Shown here piece after piece: positions 45,440 through 58,024 of a DNA stretch of 64,000 bases. The notes under the pieces are model-generated. The model was given only the letters and a program-made list of their open reading frames with translations. It had not been told where the DNA came from and ran no database searches. The DNA lies in the NCBI GenBank assembly GCA_027605045.1, contig JAQFWX010000007.1, positions 1,550,001 through 1,614,000 on the forward strand, given 5' to 3'. Positions within the stretch are counted from its first letter, which is position 1. Every line of letters starts with the position of its first letter. The translations under genes and the position numbers were made by a program. The stretch is from Phallus indusiatus (Eukaryota > Basidiomycota > Agaricomycetes > Phallales > Phallaceae).

Positions 45440-47004
45440 ATGCGCGTGTCTTTCTTTTTTACGACCTTGATCACACTTTCCACCGTCCTTTCCCCCGCAA
45501 CCGCTGTAGGGACCAAGGCCAAAAGATGTGCCGTTCGCAGTGGATCGCGGTCTAGTTCGCCGCCCCTCGCAACGCCAACTTCTGGTACTTCTTCTTCTCC
45601 TCCATCATCTGGCTCAAGTTCTGGGTCCTCATCCAGCTCTTCTTCGGGAAGTGGAACCAGTGCCTCACCATCCGGCTCTAGCAGTTCTGGGCTTAGTTCC
45701 AAGGCTCCCAATGTCGTTCAATCAGCTTGGTTTGCTGGGTACCATGACGATTCATCCACTGGTCACAGTTATGATGTCGATCAAATCACCTGGAGTAAAC
45801 ACACTCATATGACTTACGCATTTGCCGTCACCACCTCCGATCCAACCGCCATCTCCATAACCTCACAAGACGAACAAGTTATCCCTCAGTTTGTATCCGC
45901 TGCCCATGCGAACAACGTCACTGTCTCTATCTCCGTCGGTGGCTGGACCGGTTCACGATTCTTCAGCACCGTCGTCTCCTCATCTGAGAGCCGTACCCAG
46001 TTTGTTTCCACGTTGTCTCAATTTGTCCAGCAGTGGGGTTTTGATGGTATCGATTTTGAGTGCGTCATTTTTTTTTCTTTATCGTTTTTTTTTCATTATA
46101 TTAATTTATGAAATTTCTCTCCTTCCGTCAGCTGGGAGTATCCAAACAAGCAAGGAATTGGCTGCAACGCAATCTCTCCTGATGACTCCGCGAACTTCCT
46201 TTCTCTTCTCCAGCTTCTACGCACCACTCCGTCCACGAAAAACCTGATTCTCAGTGCCGCCGTCTCCATAACACCCTTCGCTTCTACAACCGGTGCACCC
46301 ATGACGGACGTTTCCGCGTTCGCCAAAGTCCTTGATTTCATCGAAATGATGAACTACGACATTTGGGGATCATGGTCTTCAGCTGTAGGACCTAATGCTC
46401 CGTTAGACGATTCGTGTGCTCCGGCGCCAGATCAACAGGGATCCGCAACAAGCGGTGTTAAGGCTTGGATGGCTGCTGGCATGCCCGCTAACCAAATTGT
46501 TCTCGGTGTCGCCGCTTATGGACACAGCTTCAGTGTCTCACCTCATAATGCTCTTCAAGGCGGGTCTTTGGTTGCCTTCCCATCTTTCAACAAGAACAAC
46601 CAACCTGCCGGTGATAACTGGGATGGCGCCCCGGGTACTGATGTTTGTGGAAACCCTACCCCTCAAGGAGGTTCGTATAGTCGTTGTTTTTCTTTCCGTC
46701 CTAGTCATTTCCGTTTCTGAATGCGTTCTCAGGTATCTTCAATTTTTGGGGTTTAATCGCCAATGGTTTCCTTACATCGAGTGGACAACCCGCTGAAGGA
46801 ATTGATTATCGCTTCGACACTTGCTCTCAAACCGCATATGTCTATAATCCCAACACGCAAGTTATGGTCTCATTTGATGATACTCGTGCTTTTACCGCCA
46901 AGGGTGGATTCATCAAATCTCAAGGACTCAGAGGTTTTTCTATGTGGGAGGCCGGTGGCGATTCTCAAGACTTGCTGTTGAATGCTATCAGGAGTGGGAT
47001 GTGA
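45440..47004 (+). CDS. Secreted GH18 chitinase
   Basis: Three exons: 45440-46059, 46132-46670 and 46733-47004. The start MRVSFFFTTLITLSTVLSPA is a signal peptide ending near ATA-VG. A Ser/Gly/Pro-rich linker of about 65 residues follows, then the TIM barrel: SAWFAGYHD, VTVSISVGGWTGSRFF (SxGG motif), and GFDGIDFDWEYPNKQG, the DxxDxDxE catalytic box with Glu as proton donor. This box is created across intron 1. Further on are LSAAVSITPF, FIEMMNYDIWG, GVAAYGHSF and GFSMWEAGGDSQDLLLNAIR near the end. It hydrolyses chitin outside the cell during wall remodelling or nutrition. No chitin-binding domain or GPI signal is seen. It looks functional. Confidence 0.93.
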
Positions 47005-47835
47005 GAAAACGGACGCCTTAAATTCATGACCCGTGAAGGCCGAAAATTGTGTCTCGCGAAAAAACCAATTATGAGCATCGTAGAAAAACAACTATTCCCT
47101 CGACATCATTATACACGGTCAATGGTATACACATACCACCACTCTCTTTTTCTCTGCCTCTCATTTCTCGCAATATTATTGTTATGCAATTGTCTTGACT
47201 GATAAATGTCCTCATTTCTATTCTTTCTTCATTCTCATTCTAAACCGTATAACTCTAGACGAGAGATGCGGTGTCGATAATGGCGGAGTGCAATGCATCC
47301 GTTCATTCATCCCAAAATACCGGTTATTTCCTTTTTCCACTGCTACAGAGTAGACAGTAGTTCAAGCTCCTGTACGCACTGTGTGCGAGTCGGTTTATAT
47401 AAATTTATTCCAAACGCATTGTTTCGTTGAGAATGTCGGATGAATGCTCGGTGGATATTGCTGATATCTTAAAAGATCGATGCGCATAGATTATAGATTG
47501 TGACTCGCTCAACCGCTGATCGTAATGCATTGTAGATATGGTGCATATATATTTTACATTCGGAGATGGTTTGTGTCTGGTTAGTTACAATACACTTGAC
47601 CTTGAGCGCCCCCAGACTAGTTACAAAAGGTGGTATGGTATGCAAATACATACAATAGAGTAGCACTGAATATTGAGCATTGACCAAGTACGAGAAGAAC
47701 GGTGACATCGTAGAGATAAATATAAAAAAAAAAGCTTGAAGTGCGACTGCCGAAATTGAAGGAATCAAGCTATTCAAAAAAATACTTAACATCAGTTCTG
47801 AAGTTGGTGATATCTTTTCGAAGGCCGCATCACAA
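47005..47835. other. Intergenic, no gene seen
   Basis: Holds the 3' ends of two convergent genes. The ORF at 47469-47984 (minus) is mostly intergenic and overlaps the eIF4E C-terminus in another frame. Confidence 0.5.
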
Positions 47836-49678
47836 TTATTGTTGTCTTCTGGTGCCACCACCACCACTCCCCGCACTATTCCTCCAGTTTGCAGCACCCC
47901 CGAAATTAGGATTCCCCGCTCCAAATGTGTTGAATCCAGTTCTAGGAGGAAGACCAAGAGAAACGCCTCCACTGACAACACCATTGCTTGCCGCTGCGTT
48001 TAAGGGAGGGGTAAAAGAGCCGAACGCTCCACCTGGGATACCTCCAAAAGCGTTGGGCTGTATACCGCCATATGGATTTACAGGATTTATAGGGTTCACG
48101 CCACCTCCAACATAAGGCACACCGGTGAATGAGGAGCGGAAGCCACTGGTTGGGAGTGGTAATTGTATCGAGAGATATTTCGAGGGCGTCGGACGCTCGT
48201 CTTGGTGGAACTAGCCAAACGAAGAAAACATTCAATGCCTAGGAGCTGTAGAAACAAACAAACACGCTTTACCTGGAAATCTAATCCAATACCATCCTTC
48301 TCGTCAACATCGAGTAATTTAATGAGTCGCTTTCCGATCCTATTAACCCTTTCGACATCTTTCGACCGTGTCCAAACCTGAATCCTATCCACTTTACTTC
48401 TCAAGGAAACAACTGCGCCACAAATTTCGTCTGTGTCTTGGGTGTCGTCCAATTCTTCTCCAACCAAAGCACACACAAGCCATGTCCAACATCGGTCAAG
48501 CAATTGCGGGTTGGATTTCATAGTGAGGACCCATTTACCACCATCTGCGTTAGCCGAGTCTTCCCACATTGGCTTGATTCCTGATTTGAAGAGATGGTAA
48601 TTAGAATTACGTTCCAATGATGATGGCGGTTTGAGCCAATTGAAGTAGCGACAGAAGCCTTCAACCTGTGAAAAAAAAAGAGAGAAGAAGGAGAATGAGT
48701 CCAAAGTAAGCCTAAAAGATAGTAGATAGCCGAAACTCACAGTATCAAATTCCCCGATGAATGTCAAATTGGCCTCGTATACGCCAGTTTCAGTACTTGG
48801 AGGCACGTAGGGAACAGAGGGGTCATAAGGTCCCTGTTTGGCTTTGGTATCGTGATATATGATCCTGGAACAAAGGCAAAAAAAGCGCGTTCTTTGAGAA
48901 AGTAGTCCAGAAAAAAGGGAGCGAGATAGACAAGATCCTTTCTGACATACCACTTATTTTGCAAAGGATGTGGCGCGGCTCCAGGAGCTGATGCACGATT
49001 CTGCTGGTTCTGTTCTGATGGTTGGGTCTGCGGTACAGGAGGCGGTGCATCGGTACCATCAACACTGAGTAACCTGGTTTTATGTAGTCGTTTCGTGATG
49101 TCGTCCAACGAAGGAATGTTTTTGTATCCTCTGACCTGCTTAGAAGATGATGTGCCGGAAGGACGATCGGAGGAGGGTGAGAGGTCATCCGATAAAGCAC
49201 TGGTGGGACTGATGACCATATCAGCCGTAGCCTTATCATGGAGCTCCAGTTGTTCACTTGTCACACCAGAAGGCATTGTCAACCCAGCAGATGCACCAGG
49301 ATCTTTCGCGATGTCAGGATCTTCCTGCGCGCTCGTAGAGGAAAGCGAAGGTGAGACAGAGCGGTTGTCATCAGTGCTGGGTGGATTTGCACGAGTCGAG
49401 TCGGCAAGACTAATTTCACTGTTATTGGAAGACTGTCCTAAACCAGCTGCGGTTGTTCTTGCTAGCAACGTGGCTGGCAAGCGATTTGAACGGGACGAAG
49501 CAGCATTGCTGTTATTGCCACCACTGAAAAGACCACCAGGTGTAGAAACAGCTGACGATGGGGGAGCAATCGGACTCAGGCGAGCGACGAGCTGATCAAG
49601 AGAGGGAAGGGGCAATTTAATTTTGGTTTGCGGACGTGAAACTTGGGTTGCATTGATGTTGGAAGGATTCGCAGACAT
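47836..49678 (-). CDS. eIF4E-family cap-binding protein with long low-complexity extensions
   Basis: The start at 49678 gives MSANPSNINATQVSRPQTKI and a Ser-rich extension of about 240 residues. The fold follows after an intron: HPLQNKW, IYHDTKAKQGPYDPSVPYVP, FIGEFDTV, then after an intron EGFCRYFNWLKPPSSLERNS, YHLFKSGIKPMWEDSANADG, GKWVLTM, WTWLVCALVGEEL, ICGAVVSLRSKVDRIQVWTR and IGKRLIKLLDV. These match eIF4E secondary structure. The loop lengths and LFKSGIKPMWED resemble class II eIF4E (4EHP-like), which often represses translation. The last exon adds FHQDERPTPSKYLSIQLPLP and a Gly/Asn/Pro-rich tail ending GGGGTRRQQ, unusual for eIF4E. No frame breaks were seen. Confidence 0.88.
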
Positions 49679-50210
49679 TGTCGAAAACGGCCAGGGGGGG
49701 AACTTAGCCTTAGGAGCTTGATTATTACGTAATAGGAAAAGAGGAGGTTATCTAAGCGACCAAGCACGTGTCGTGAGTCACTGATTCCTGAAATTTGAAT
49801 ATTGATTTCTTCCCTTTTCTTCCTAATCATCTGAATTCTGATAATTGACTGAATGGAATAAATAAAATGCGCATGAATGTGCACTGGTCAGGGTGGCGTG
49901 AGTGCCTCCTGAATTTGATTTTTACTTCTGATAGCCAATCCCAATGAAACAGTCTCAACTAGCCTCGTGTTTGTGTGCACTGATTCGACCATTCAGAGCG
50001 TGACATGTCGCGGTTCAAGTCTTAGTCAGCAAACGCATTATTCATTCATTCATTCATTTCAGTTTGTGATTGACCGTTCTTGTTCGGCATGCAGACGGTA
50101 GCAGCCGAATGTGGTGTGTATAAAAATCAAACTCAAAGTCTTCTTCGCAAAGAAGGAGTAGTACACTGCAGCTTGTAACTTTCTTTGCCACAATCTCATA
50201 CTCAATCCCA
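49679..50210. other. Intergenic, no gene seen
   Basis: Includes a short TTCA microsatellite (CATTCATTCATTCATTTCAG, 50042-50061). Confidence 0.5.
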
Positions 50211-50835
50211 ATGTCCTCATCGACTGCCACTTTCCCAGCCCGCACTCAAAAAATCCAAGGTCGTTATGGCTTTGCCCAGGTTGCGGACAGTCTTTGTTTA
50301 ATACAATGTAAGTAATAATTTCGCCTGCAGCTTTGTATGTGTACATAACCTATTCATGTGCAGTCGTATCTTCTCCGGCTCCCCAAATGTATCAAGTGCA
50401 TATCTTCGTATGTATCGCTCTCATCTCCGTAGAAGGTTTTTTTTTTTTTCCTTAGCTCTTTTCTCCACATAGCATCATACATTCGTGTCCATGTTCTCCT
50501 ATGTATCAACATCCACTATTTCTGGCAAATCTGTGTTACGAGTACTCGACGACGACGAGTCCGATTCACAACGCGTTCCCTCATGCCGCCTCGAGCCAGA
50601 CACTGGTATTGTCTTCGTTTCACAGGAGGTCATGGCACACTACGTTCAGTTCAAAGACCTGTCTTGTCCGGGCATTGGTTTCTGCAAACGTAATAATATT
50701 TCACAACGCTCTGTCGTCCCCCGCCGCTGCAACGCAAATACAAGAATCGGTAAAATGTCGTCCGGTGCTTTAATTCCGAGCCCGAGTCCGATTTCGATGA
50801 TAGCATGTCATCATCATAAGCGCGTACACTACTGA
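50211..50835 (+). CDS. Hypothetical short gene
   Basis: I do not recognise it. From the ATG at 50211 the frame reads MSSSTATFPARTQKIQGRYG, then FAQVADSLCLIQ, followed by a clear donor (GTAAGTAATAA) and acceptor (ATGTGCAG at about 50364). A second donor (GTATGTATCGC) and acceptor may lead to the 116-codon ORF from 50485 (MSMFSYVSTSTISGKSVLRV). There is no domain, signal or repeat. Exon choice is uncertain, and it could be a decayed gene. Confidence 0.3.
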
Positions 50836-51318
50836 CTCATGTCAGGAAATGATGGCTAATTTAAACTCGATCCGACTGGTTTTTGTGTTGCTGATCACGA
50901 TCTATGGTGTTTATTTTATTGTATTCTAATTACTTTCAACCTCTACCTCAACCTCTACCAATCACCATCTAATCCCCCTCTCCACCATTTATACAAAAAT
51001 CAAACTCATAATTCTTTCGAAAAAATTGTAGTAACATGTGGCAATAATTAGACTTTTTTCCATGCATACATATCAGACTCATGTACATCGGATCCAGCCA
51101 CTAAATGCACCACCACCACGAGATCAAATTGTCCCTCAGAACCTAGCTAACCTTGGTCCACATGTTCATATTTACCAAAAGTAGAAAAAAGGCGGCTCTT
51201 CGCGATTATCACCATTGTTAGGTACATGCACAAGTAGCCGGGAACGTAAATTGGTTTGGACAGCTCAGGAATTTGTTATTATCATTTTTGTCAGTGCTCT
51301 GTATCCCATTATCATTGT
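50836..51318. other. Intergenic, no gene seen
   Basis: AT-rich sequence; the 3' region of the GH128 gene is included. Confidence 0.5.
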
Positions 51319-52503
51319 TCACATGTTAAGATAAATTCGACCCAAATCATTTAAACTTCCTGAGGCGTCCAACAAAGCTTTGCCATATTTGCGATGTAAG
51401 TGTTTCAAGTAAATATTTATGGGCGTGCTAAACTTACCATACTTGTGAACACCACCGTCGTCACGGAAGCCACCAAACCAGCTGTAATATCTGCATTAAA
51501 TTTAACACTATTAAAAGGACCAATATTACCAATATCGTTCCACGAAAGATAGACCGTCCAAGTATTTAATGGTTTCTCTCATAAAGTGCGCAACTTGTTG
51601 GATGTCTGAGGAAGTAGAAGAATACTCGGTGATCCATAACGGTAGCCCGAATTCGCCATTCATTGACCAAATATAATCGTAGAACTGCCCGATCTGTCTC
51701 GAAGATCAAACAGGAGACTCATTTTACGATTGACGGGGAGTTTTCACCGATTCACCGTACCAGTGCTGAATAGGGGGGGAGAATTTGAGCACACTGACTT
51801 CTGACCATTTGTAAAAAAAAAAGGCTCTTACTACGGCCAAAAAATCGACTTTGCAGCCATCGCAAGCAGTAAGGAATTGACGTAGCCAAGCTCGACCAGC
51901 TTCTGAGCTAGTCACGGCGGGACTGCCAATTCTGATTCCTTGTTCCCTAAGAGGATGGAAATACTTCTTCCAAAGAGAAGCAGCAAATTGAGGATCCATA
52001 TTACTTTGACTGACTAAAAATCGTACTTCAGTCTAATGAACTGAGATATTTCATATGAACCTCGCGGCTCTCACGATAGTCAGGTTCATTGAAACCCTAA
52101 GTAGTCGTATCGATCGTCCGAGTCAGTGATATGTATAATCCGTGCCAAAGCGTCTTCTCACCAGAACAACCTTTGACTTCAATTGCAACAACATTCCGGA
52201 AAGTGATTCAATATTCACGTGGTTCCATTGCATTGGAACGAAGTCTAATAACGATTCTCCAGCCGCAAGGACTCCAGGCTCAGGACTCCAATTGTACGCC
52301 CAGGAGATAACATCACCCGCCGAGATGAAAGGCGACAGATCCATCGCAGAATTACGGCACTCCCAGGCTAATCCTCGTTTACTGGAGCTTCTCGAGAATT
52401 CCATGTTGCAGCGTGTAAATGCACAGCTCCAGCGTGAATGTGTGAAATCACTTTGGATTTTCAAATTAAACTTCATACTCCGCGAGTCAATTCGAACACG
52501 CAC
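51319..52503 (-). CDS. GH128-type glycoside hydrolase (probable beta-1,3-glucanase)
   Basis: Blocks in order are KRGLAWECRN, ISWAYNWSPEPG, LDFVPMQWNH, GFNEPDY joined by a 61-bp intron to LSQSNMDPQFAASLWKKYF, then RIGSPAVTSSEAGRAWLRQF, CDGCKVDFLAV joined to HWYGES, LPLWITEYSS, ERYCWFGGFRDDGGVHKY and LLDASGSLNDLGRIYLNM with its stop at 51319. GFNEPD and WITEY hold the two Glu expected of the clan A-type barrel in this family (Asl1-like glycosyl hydrolase catalytic core). Five or six short GT-AG introns are needed. The N-terminus starts MRVRIDSRSMKFNLKIQ and has no signal peptide, although relatives are usually secreted. The true first exon may lie upstream, or the start has been lost. Confidence 0.8.
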
Positions 52504-53274
52504 GACACGGGTCCGGTCACAACTAAACCATCAACACACTGGCACACTGGTATTGTTCTGAATCAGGTTTCCCGTTCGTCACTAAATCTTAATCAATGGT
52601 CTGTGTATACAATCATTGAGAAAAGAAGAATAACGCCCTACCTCGACCAATTTGACTGTTTTCTTAATAACCTAAGAACGGTACGACGACGTAAACAATG
52701 ATGTTCAGCTTCGTACGACCAAATATACATATGTCCACGCTTCTAGAAAACAGCAGTCCAAATATTGTTCAGATGCCTTCCATTCAAGATCACTCCGTAT
52801 TTTACGAAGAACCGCCCCTCACCAATCTCGCAAAGACACTTTGTCACTAATCATATGCATCTTTTCCCGATAGGGTGGTTCAATCACTGTACCGAAGATA
52901 TCCGTAGGCAGTAAAATTAAACGGGCTTCAGGGTGAAGGCGACATTCTTAATTTTAGGGAAATATCAAATAGATGGTTTTGATTCAGCTTGAAACCCACC
53001 CAAATCTCAAACCAGTTTGGCAGGCAAGCCATTATTCATGGCAGTCCATTATGAAAGAAGTCCTGTTCGCCCGAGCAGCGGTGGAGATGTCGATTTTTTT
53101 CTGGTCTGATCAAGGCTCTTATCGTCAGCCAAATGCCATTCTTTTCTCCTGTAGCTGAACATGACAAGCATTTCAACTTAGCGCCTTTCAACGCCGGAGA
53201 CAGTTAAAAGCCAGAGAAACGAAAGGTTCCCTCTAGTTCTCCATAGAGTTACCATAGAGCAGCTCATCTCTTAA
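52504..53274. other. Intergenic, no gene seen
   Basis: Holds the promoters of GH128 and of the hydrophobin; small ORFs only. Confidence 0.45.
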
Positions 53275-53795
53275 ATGTCTCCTAAGAATTACTATTTCTC
53301 TTTCGTGGTTCTTGCTCTCGCCTCGCTTGTATTTACTGCTCCTGCCCCTGGAGGAATAGGGGGTGTCGCTCAGTGTAATACTGGTGAGCAAGGCATTCAC
53401 AGTTCAGGTTTAAAATGATAGTCTTATGTAGTCAATGTCCAGGAAAGGCATACTGCTGCGATTCTATTCAATCATCTAACAGTGAACCTGAGAGTATTCT
53501 CAGCGGCTTGCTCGGTGCTAGTTTAGGTGACGTTCCCGTACAGGTTGGATTGGGTTGCACTCCTATAAGCGTCGTGTACGTTCTTCATTACAGAGGATAA
53601 TTTTTATTTAATGTCGATCGCTGATTTTATTTCTAGTGGAGTACTTTCTGGCCCGAGTTGCGCGGCGCAGCCGGCTTGTTGCGAGAACGTTCAGCTGAAC
53701 GGTTTGGTGAGTGTTCTTTTTTCATCTTTGTAGCGTTATATTGCTGCTCATGGTGCTTTAAGGCAAACCTTGCATGTACTCCTTTGAGTCTTTAA
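53275..53795 (+). CDS. Class I hydrophobin
   Basis: Four exons: 53275-53383, 53443-53575, 53637-53706 and 53763-53795. The signal peptide is MSPKNYYFSFVVLALASLVF and cleavage is likely near TAPAP. The eight Cys follow the hydrophobin order: CNTGKAYCC (C-x6-CC), 32 residues, GLGC, 13 residues, C, AAQPACC (x5-CC), 12 residues, C near the end (NLACTPLSL). The 32-residue gap between the CC pair and the fourth Cys fits class I. The second-intron site after SVV and the short last exon are usual for the family. The protein assembles into a water-repellent layer on hyphae or spores. Confidence 0.93.
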
Positions 53796-54155
53796 GGGAA
53801 GAAGGGTTCAAAGAAGGGTTCATGCTTTAGTTTCTAAATACTCCTGCATTTATGAGAACTTTTTGTATTGATCCAGTCTCTAAAAAAAAGTTTTTTTCAG
53901 AGGTTTCAACTTATACCCTACTATATCAAAATTGCCCAGGAAAAGCGATCTGCCGACGAATTTTTTCTAAGAAAATCACCTCCGTTTGAAGACAATATAT
54001 TTAAATCATGCATTTATGATGTGAAAGTATTGATACATAATATTATGCAAATGAAGCGCGATATATATCGAGATGAACAGGCATTTGTCCATTGTATATG
54101 CATGTATGCGGTATAACAAATTATTCGATTTCAATGAACGAGTCATTGGATAGTA
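53796..54155. other. Intergenic, no gene seen
   Basis: Space between the hydrophobin and the 3' end of VPS41. An 82-codon plus ORF (53868-54116) lacks support. Confidence 0.5.
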
Positions 54156-57100
54156 TTATAAGATTCTATGACCTTCATTCATCCGATCACAAACGGGACA
54201 ACCTTGGGGAAGTCGAGAACGTATCAACGCTGTCCTAATTAATTCAAGCCGTTATGAAAATAATAATCATGCCTGCACAAATTGTACTCACAATGCTATT
54301 TTATCGTTGAGCTCTCGCTCTAAACTCCCCAAATTTAAGACGGCGGAATTATATGAGCGTGGTAGAAGTTCGTCGTCGCCTTTGACGCAACTGGCGTGAA
54401 CAACGTGTCGACAAAGAAACAATATCATTAACGAAGAAGACGTGTCATATAGAGGCAATGAGCATATCCGACACGTTGAAGCAGCTAAAGGAACCAAATT
54501 TCAGCATGCTACGCGATAAACTTATAAAACCGTGTCACACCATGTTCGAAAAAGCCGTTGGTTTGATTCTTCTGGAATTTTCGGGATAAATCGATACCAT
54601 CGCTGTGAAGAATGGTTCGACATCCTTCTAGGAGAGATATTTGGATATTAAAATCCTGCAAAATCTTCACTAACGCATTCTTGAGTCCAGGAATCTCGAG
54701 GCCATTTTTGATTCGCCGAATCAAACGAATAGGATCTATCTGGGCACCGATATTCTCCAGAAGACCACGAATGAATGCTATTGTTGATCGTGTTTTAATT
54801 TTGAGCGATGCGTAATTTATTCAAATGGCACATACGAGGTCTACTTTCGGAATACCGGAGAAGATCTTCCCATAAATCGTCATCATTTTGTTCTTTCGCA
54901 AAATCTATAGCCTACATAGCACAAAAAATGAGCGAATGACCAATTTTAATTCAAATCAAATGGGGTGGGTTGTACTGACACGATGAACGTCGCCTATTCG
55001 ATCAATAATCAAATACAGGGCTTTCTTGTTATTTCCCATACGTCCGAGAAGAAACACCATCTCTGGTACTAAATCTCGTTCTTGACATATGTCATACGCC
55101 TAGGCATCACTGAGGATCGAGTTCATTTCGTTGCATAAAAAGCATACCTGCTCAAGACTGTAATCATTACTTGCTCTGAGAAAATCTATGAGACGGCTAG
55201 GACGAAATTCAGCGTATAATTTAATCTGAATAGGAAAGTTCAAATTCAAGGTCGACGAAGTATGTACGGAGGACTCAACTTGTTTATCGCTGAAATCCCT
55301 TGTTAGTTGGGGATCTTTATCAAACAGGGCATCGAGGTACAAATAAAGAAAATATGGTCGGCTTTCCAGCTGATGAACAACACGATTCACCTGAAAATAA
55401 AGTTGACATCTAACGATAAAATACTCAAGTGAAGTCGAGGTTCGTACTGGGATGGAATGTGTATGGTCCACTAGTAACGCTATCGCGACGCTTCGTCCCG
55501 ACGTGTCTTCCCCTTGCTCTTTCCTCTTTTCCAGAAGTTCCTGATCGAATTCGACGAGAAGTAAAGCTTGGTCTTTGACATCGGTGAAGAGATTGTTCTC
55601 GCGAACGAGATCAAATACGTGGGGTCGTCGCAGTCGTAAAAGGAAGGGTAAAGCTTTTCCAGGCTGGCGATTCGCAATATATCTGAACTAAAAGTCCAGG
55701 CATCATTGAAATAAAATAAGAAAAATCACGAACAGTTCAGCCAGGCAATCCATCAATAATATGCCTTGAGGACTGGTTGAAGGCACCTTATCTAGTTCCG
55801 CTAGGACGGCAACAATTACAGCATTCATATCATAAATTGTCTTTGGCCAGATTTTGACTGTTTGCAAGAGTGTCTAAAATATTTATTTCAGTAATCATGA
55901 CATAGATCAGAGGACAAAACGTACGGCAACATCGTTTGTCAAATAGTATGCTAGTATCATCTCGTAAACTAAATGACTTAATTGGGGGGTATCGGTAGGA
56001 ACGTAAGGTATAATTGCCTACGAAAAAATATCTTGGTTTTCGTCATGTCAGAAAACGCTGAATTTTGGTGCGCACCTCTAGGCAATGTTGTTGGGCAAAT
56101 CGAAATATCCAGTTTTCCCAAAGTTCGGCATTCTGAGCAAATACTTTTGGAGCTAAATGAGCGGCCTTATCGTACTTTCCTGCGTGTATGGATATCTTAC
56201 ATAAAAAAATACACACTTTGGAGAATAACATTTACTTACCCTCCAGAAAGAGGTGTTCAATGTATTGTTGTCCGATAGTATTTGTGTCAATGTCCACTCC
56301 ATCGTTTCTCAAGGACTCTACTACTTCGAGGGCTTCTTCAAACCTTTTCCTTTCTACAAGCCACTGGACATGATCTTTCTTGTCGCGGGATCTGACTAGA
56401 ACTATGTTTTTAGGGCTCAGAACCACGTAACACCCCCCCGAAAGACCTTCCGCCTCTGCTAACCAATAGTCGTTACATTGAAATAGGTGGTATCCGGGAA
56501 GACTGAGTTCATCTGAAGAGAGCTCTTCACCCCGACGTGTAATAATTCGCAATTCAGGCCGGTCAGCTGTCTTTCGAGCTTGTTCCAATCTGTCAACTGT
56601 GGCTTCGTTGATCGTTTTGTCCGGAACGGTATAGGCCAAAACGAGGAAAGACTTAGGCGCGTTGGGAAGAGACATAATCGGCGAAGGCGGGACGGAATGC
56701 GGCACTATACCAGATATCATACAATCTAGCTGGAAAGCAGCAGTCACTTCAGCATACAAAGGAGGTAAGTGGACGGAACTAGGATTTGTGCGGGGTCGTG
56801 CGCGGATCCGGGCTACTTTGATGCAGTCAGCCCATGCAATTATTAGCGTAGTGTCATCTTGCCAAAAGAGACTGCACTTGAAGAGGTCGGCGCGAGGGCT
56901 ATCCTTAGGTCGATCTATGTAGGTGATACGGGCACAAGAATCTTGATCGTAAATTTTAACCCCCTATGGTGAAAGTTCACTGTGTCAAATGCGGACAAGA
57001 GTCGTGAGATTAAAAACCTACGGACAATGTCATTGGCCCATGCAATCAGGTTTCCTTTCCACTTGCTTTTCCATATAGGACCTTCTCCGCCATGCAATAT

Positions 57101-57865
57101 TCTGTCTTTGTGACCTAGCCACCCCTTTTCGTACATGATCAAATTACCCGCGAGACCTCCACACACAAATGTCCTTGAACTATTCTTAGCAAATTGAGGA
57201 TCCAAAGCTATTGTTTGCATCGGTCTCCGCATGTCGAAAGAATATGATTCTGAATTGGACATTGAACTGATGGCGACTTGTCCTGTATGAAAAACGGGTT
57301 CAGTCATATAATCACACAAAAGGAGTCTGAATGAAGTTGTACCGTCCATGGAAGCCGTGCCTATGAATTCATTGGAGTTGTCGATACAAATGTCGTTAAT
57401 GGAAGCAATATGAGGACGAAAAGAACGTAGTCGATCTCCTGTATAGTCCAGTACATGAAGAAGTCCGGAATGTGTGCCAAATACCTGTTGAATATTGGCT
57501 TCAATCTCGAATGTATGTACAAATCGAATACGCACGATAAATTTGGAAGACACATGTATGGCCGATGCATTATCCTTCTGGAGTAAGTCAGGTATTGATC
57601 CCCCTAAACGTTCATACTTCAGAGCTGGCTCCTCTTCCTCCTCTTCCTCTTCCCCGTCCCCATCTTCTTCCTCCTCTTCCTCTTCCTCTCCCTCTTCCTC
57701 CTCCCCATCCTCTTCCTCTTCTTCCTCCTCTCTTTCATCTACCCCCTTCTCGCTCTCATCTTCTCGTTCCTCTGGATCATGTGCCATCTCTTCATGCTCC
57801 AGACTTTTGATAGATGAGTCATTATTACTCCGAGTTTCAGCGTTCACTGTACTTTCTGGCACCAT
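54156..57865 (-). CDS. VPS41: Vacuolar sorting protein 41 (HOPS subunit)
   Basis: A large multi-exon gene for the HOPS tethering subunit that binds Ypt7/Rab7 and drives fusion at vacuoles. From 57865: MVPESTVNAETRSNNDSSIK, then an acidic tract of about 60 residues (mostly Glu), then the beta-propeller (LKYERLGGSIPDLLQKD, SGLLHVLDYTGDRLRSFRPH, NEFIGTASMDG, WKGNLIAWANDI, GVKIYDQ). The alpha-solenoid follows with the clathrin heavy-chain repeat: ALLLVEFDQELLEK, SRPYFLYLYLDALFDKDPQL, YDICQERDLVPEMVFLLGRM, ALYLIIDRIGDVHRAIDFAK. The C-terminus is a RING-H2 (CRICSLPLYD, CRHVVHASCV) whose last Cys pair, CPVC, lies in a final exon after an intron near 54290, with its stop at 54156. All domains are in frame across short introns. 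Confidence 0.92.
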
Positions 57866-58024
57866 AGCAAGATAGGACCAGGGCAGTCAATAGCGTCACC
57901 CGTTGTCACGCGTCACACACTGCGAGATTTAATTTTTTGGTAGCATCTTGACAACGTCCGCTGGTACAAAGTTATTACATATGTATATGTATGTAAGAAA
58001 TCTTGTCAATAATACATTTGGTGT

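Noticed and set aside
49095..49595. 166-codon plus ORF opposite the eIF4E N-terminus
   Set aside because: Antisense of a Ser-rich low-complexity region.
52123..52561. Plus ORF 52142-52561 as a gene
   Set aside because: Opposite strand of the GH128 first exons, which have clear protein similarity.
57495..57875. Plus-strand Ser-rich ORFs over the VPS41 start
   Set aside because: They are antisense reading of the GAG/GAA acidic repeat of VPS41.
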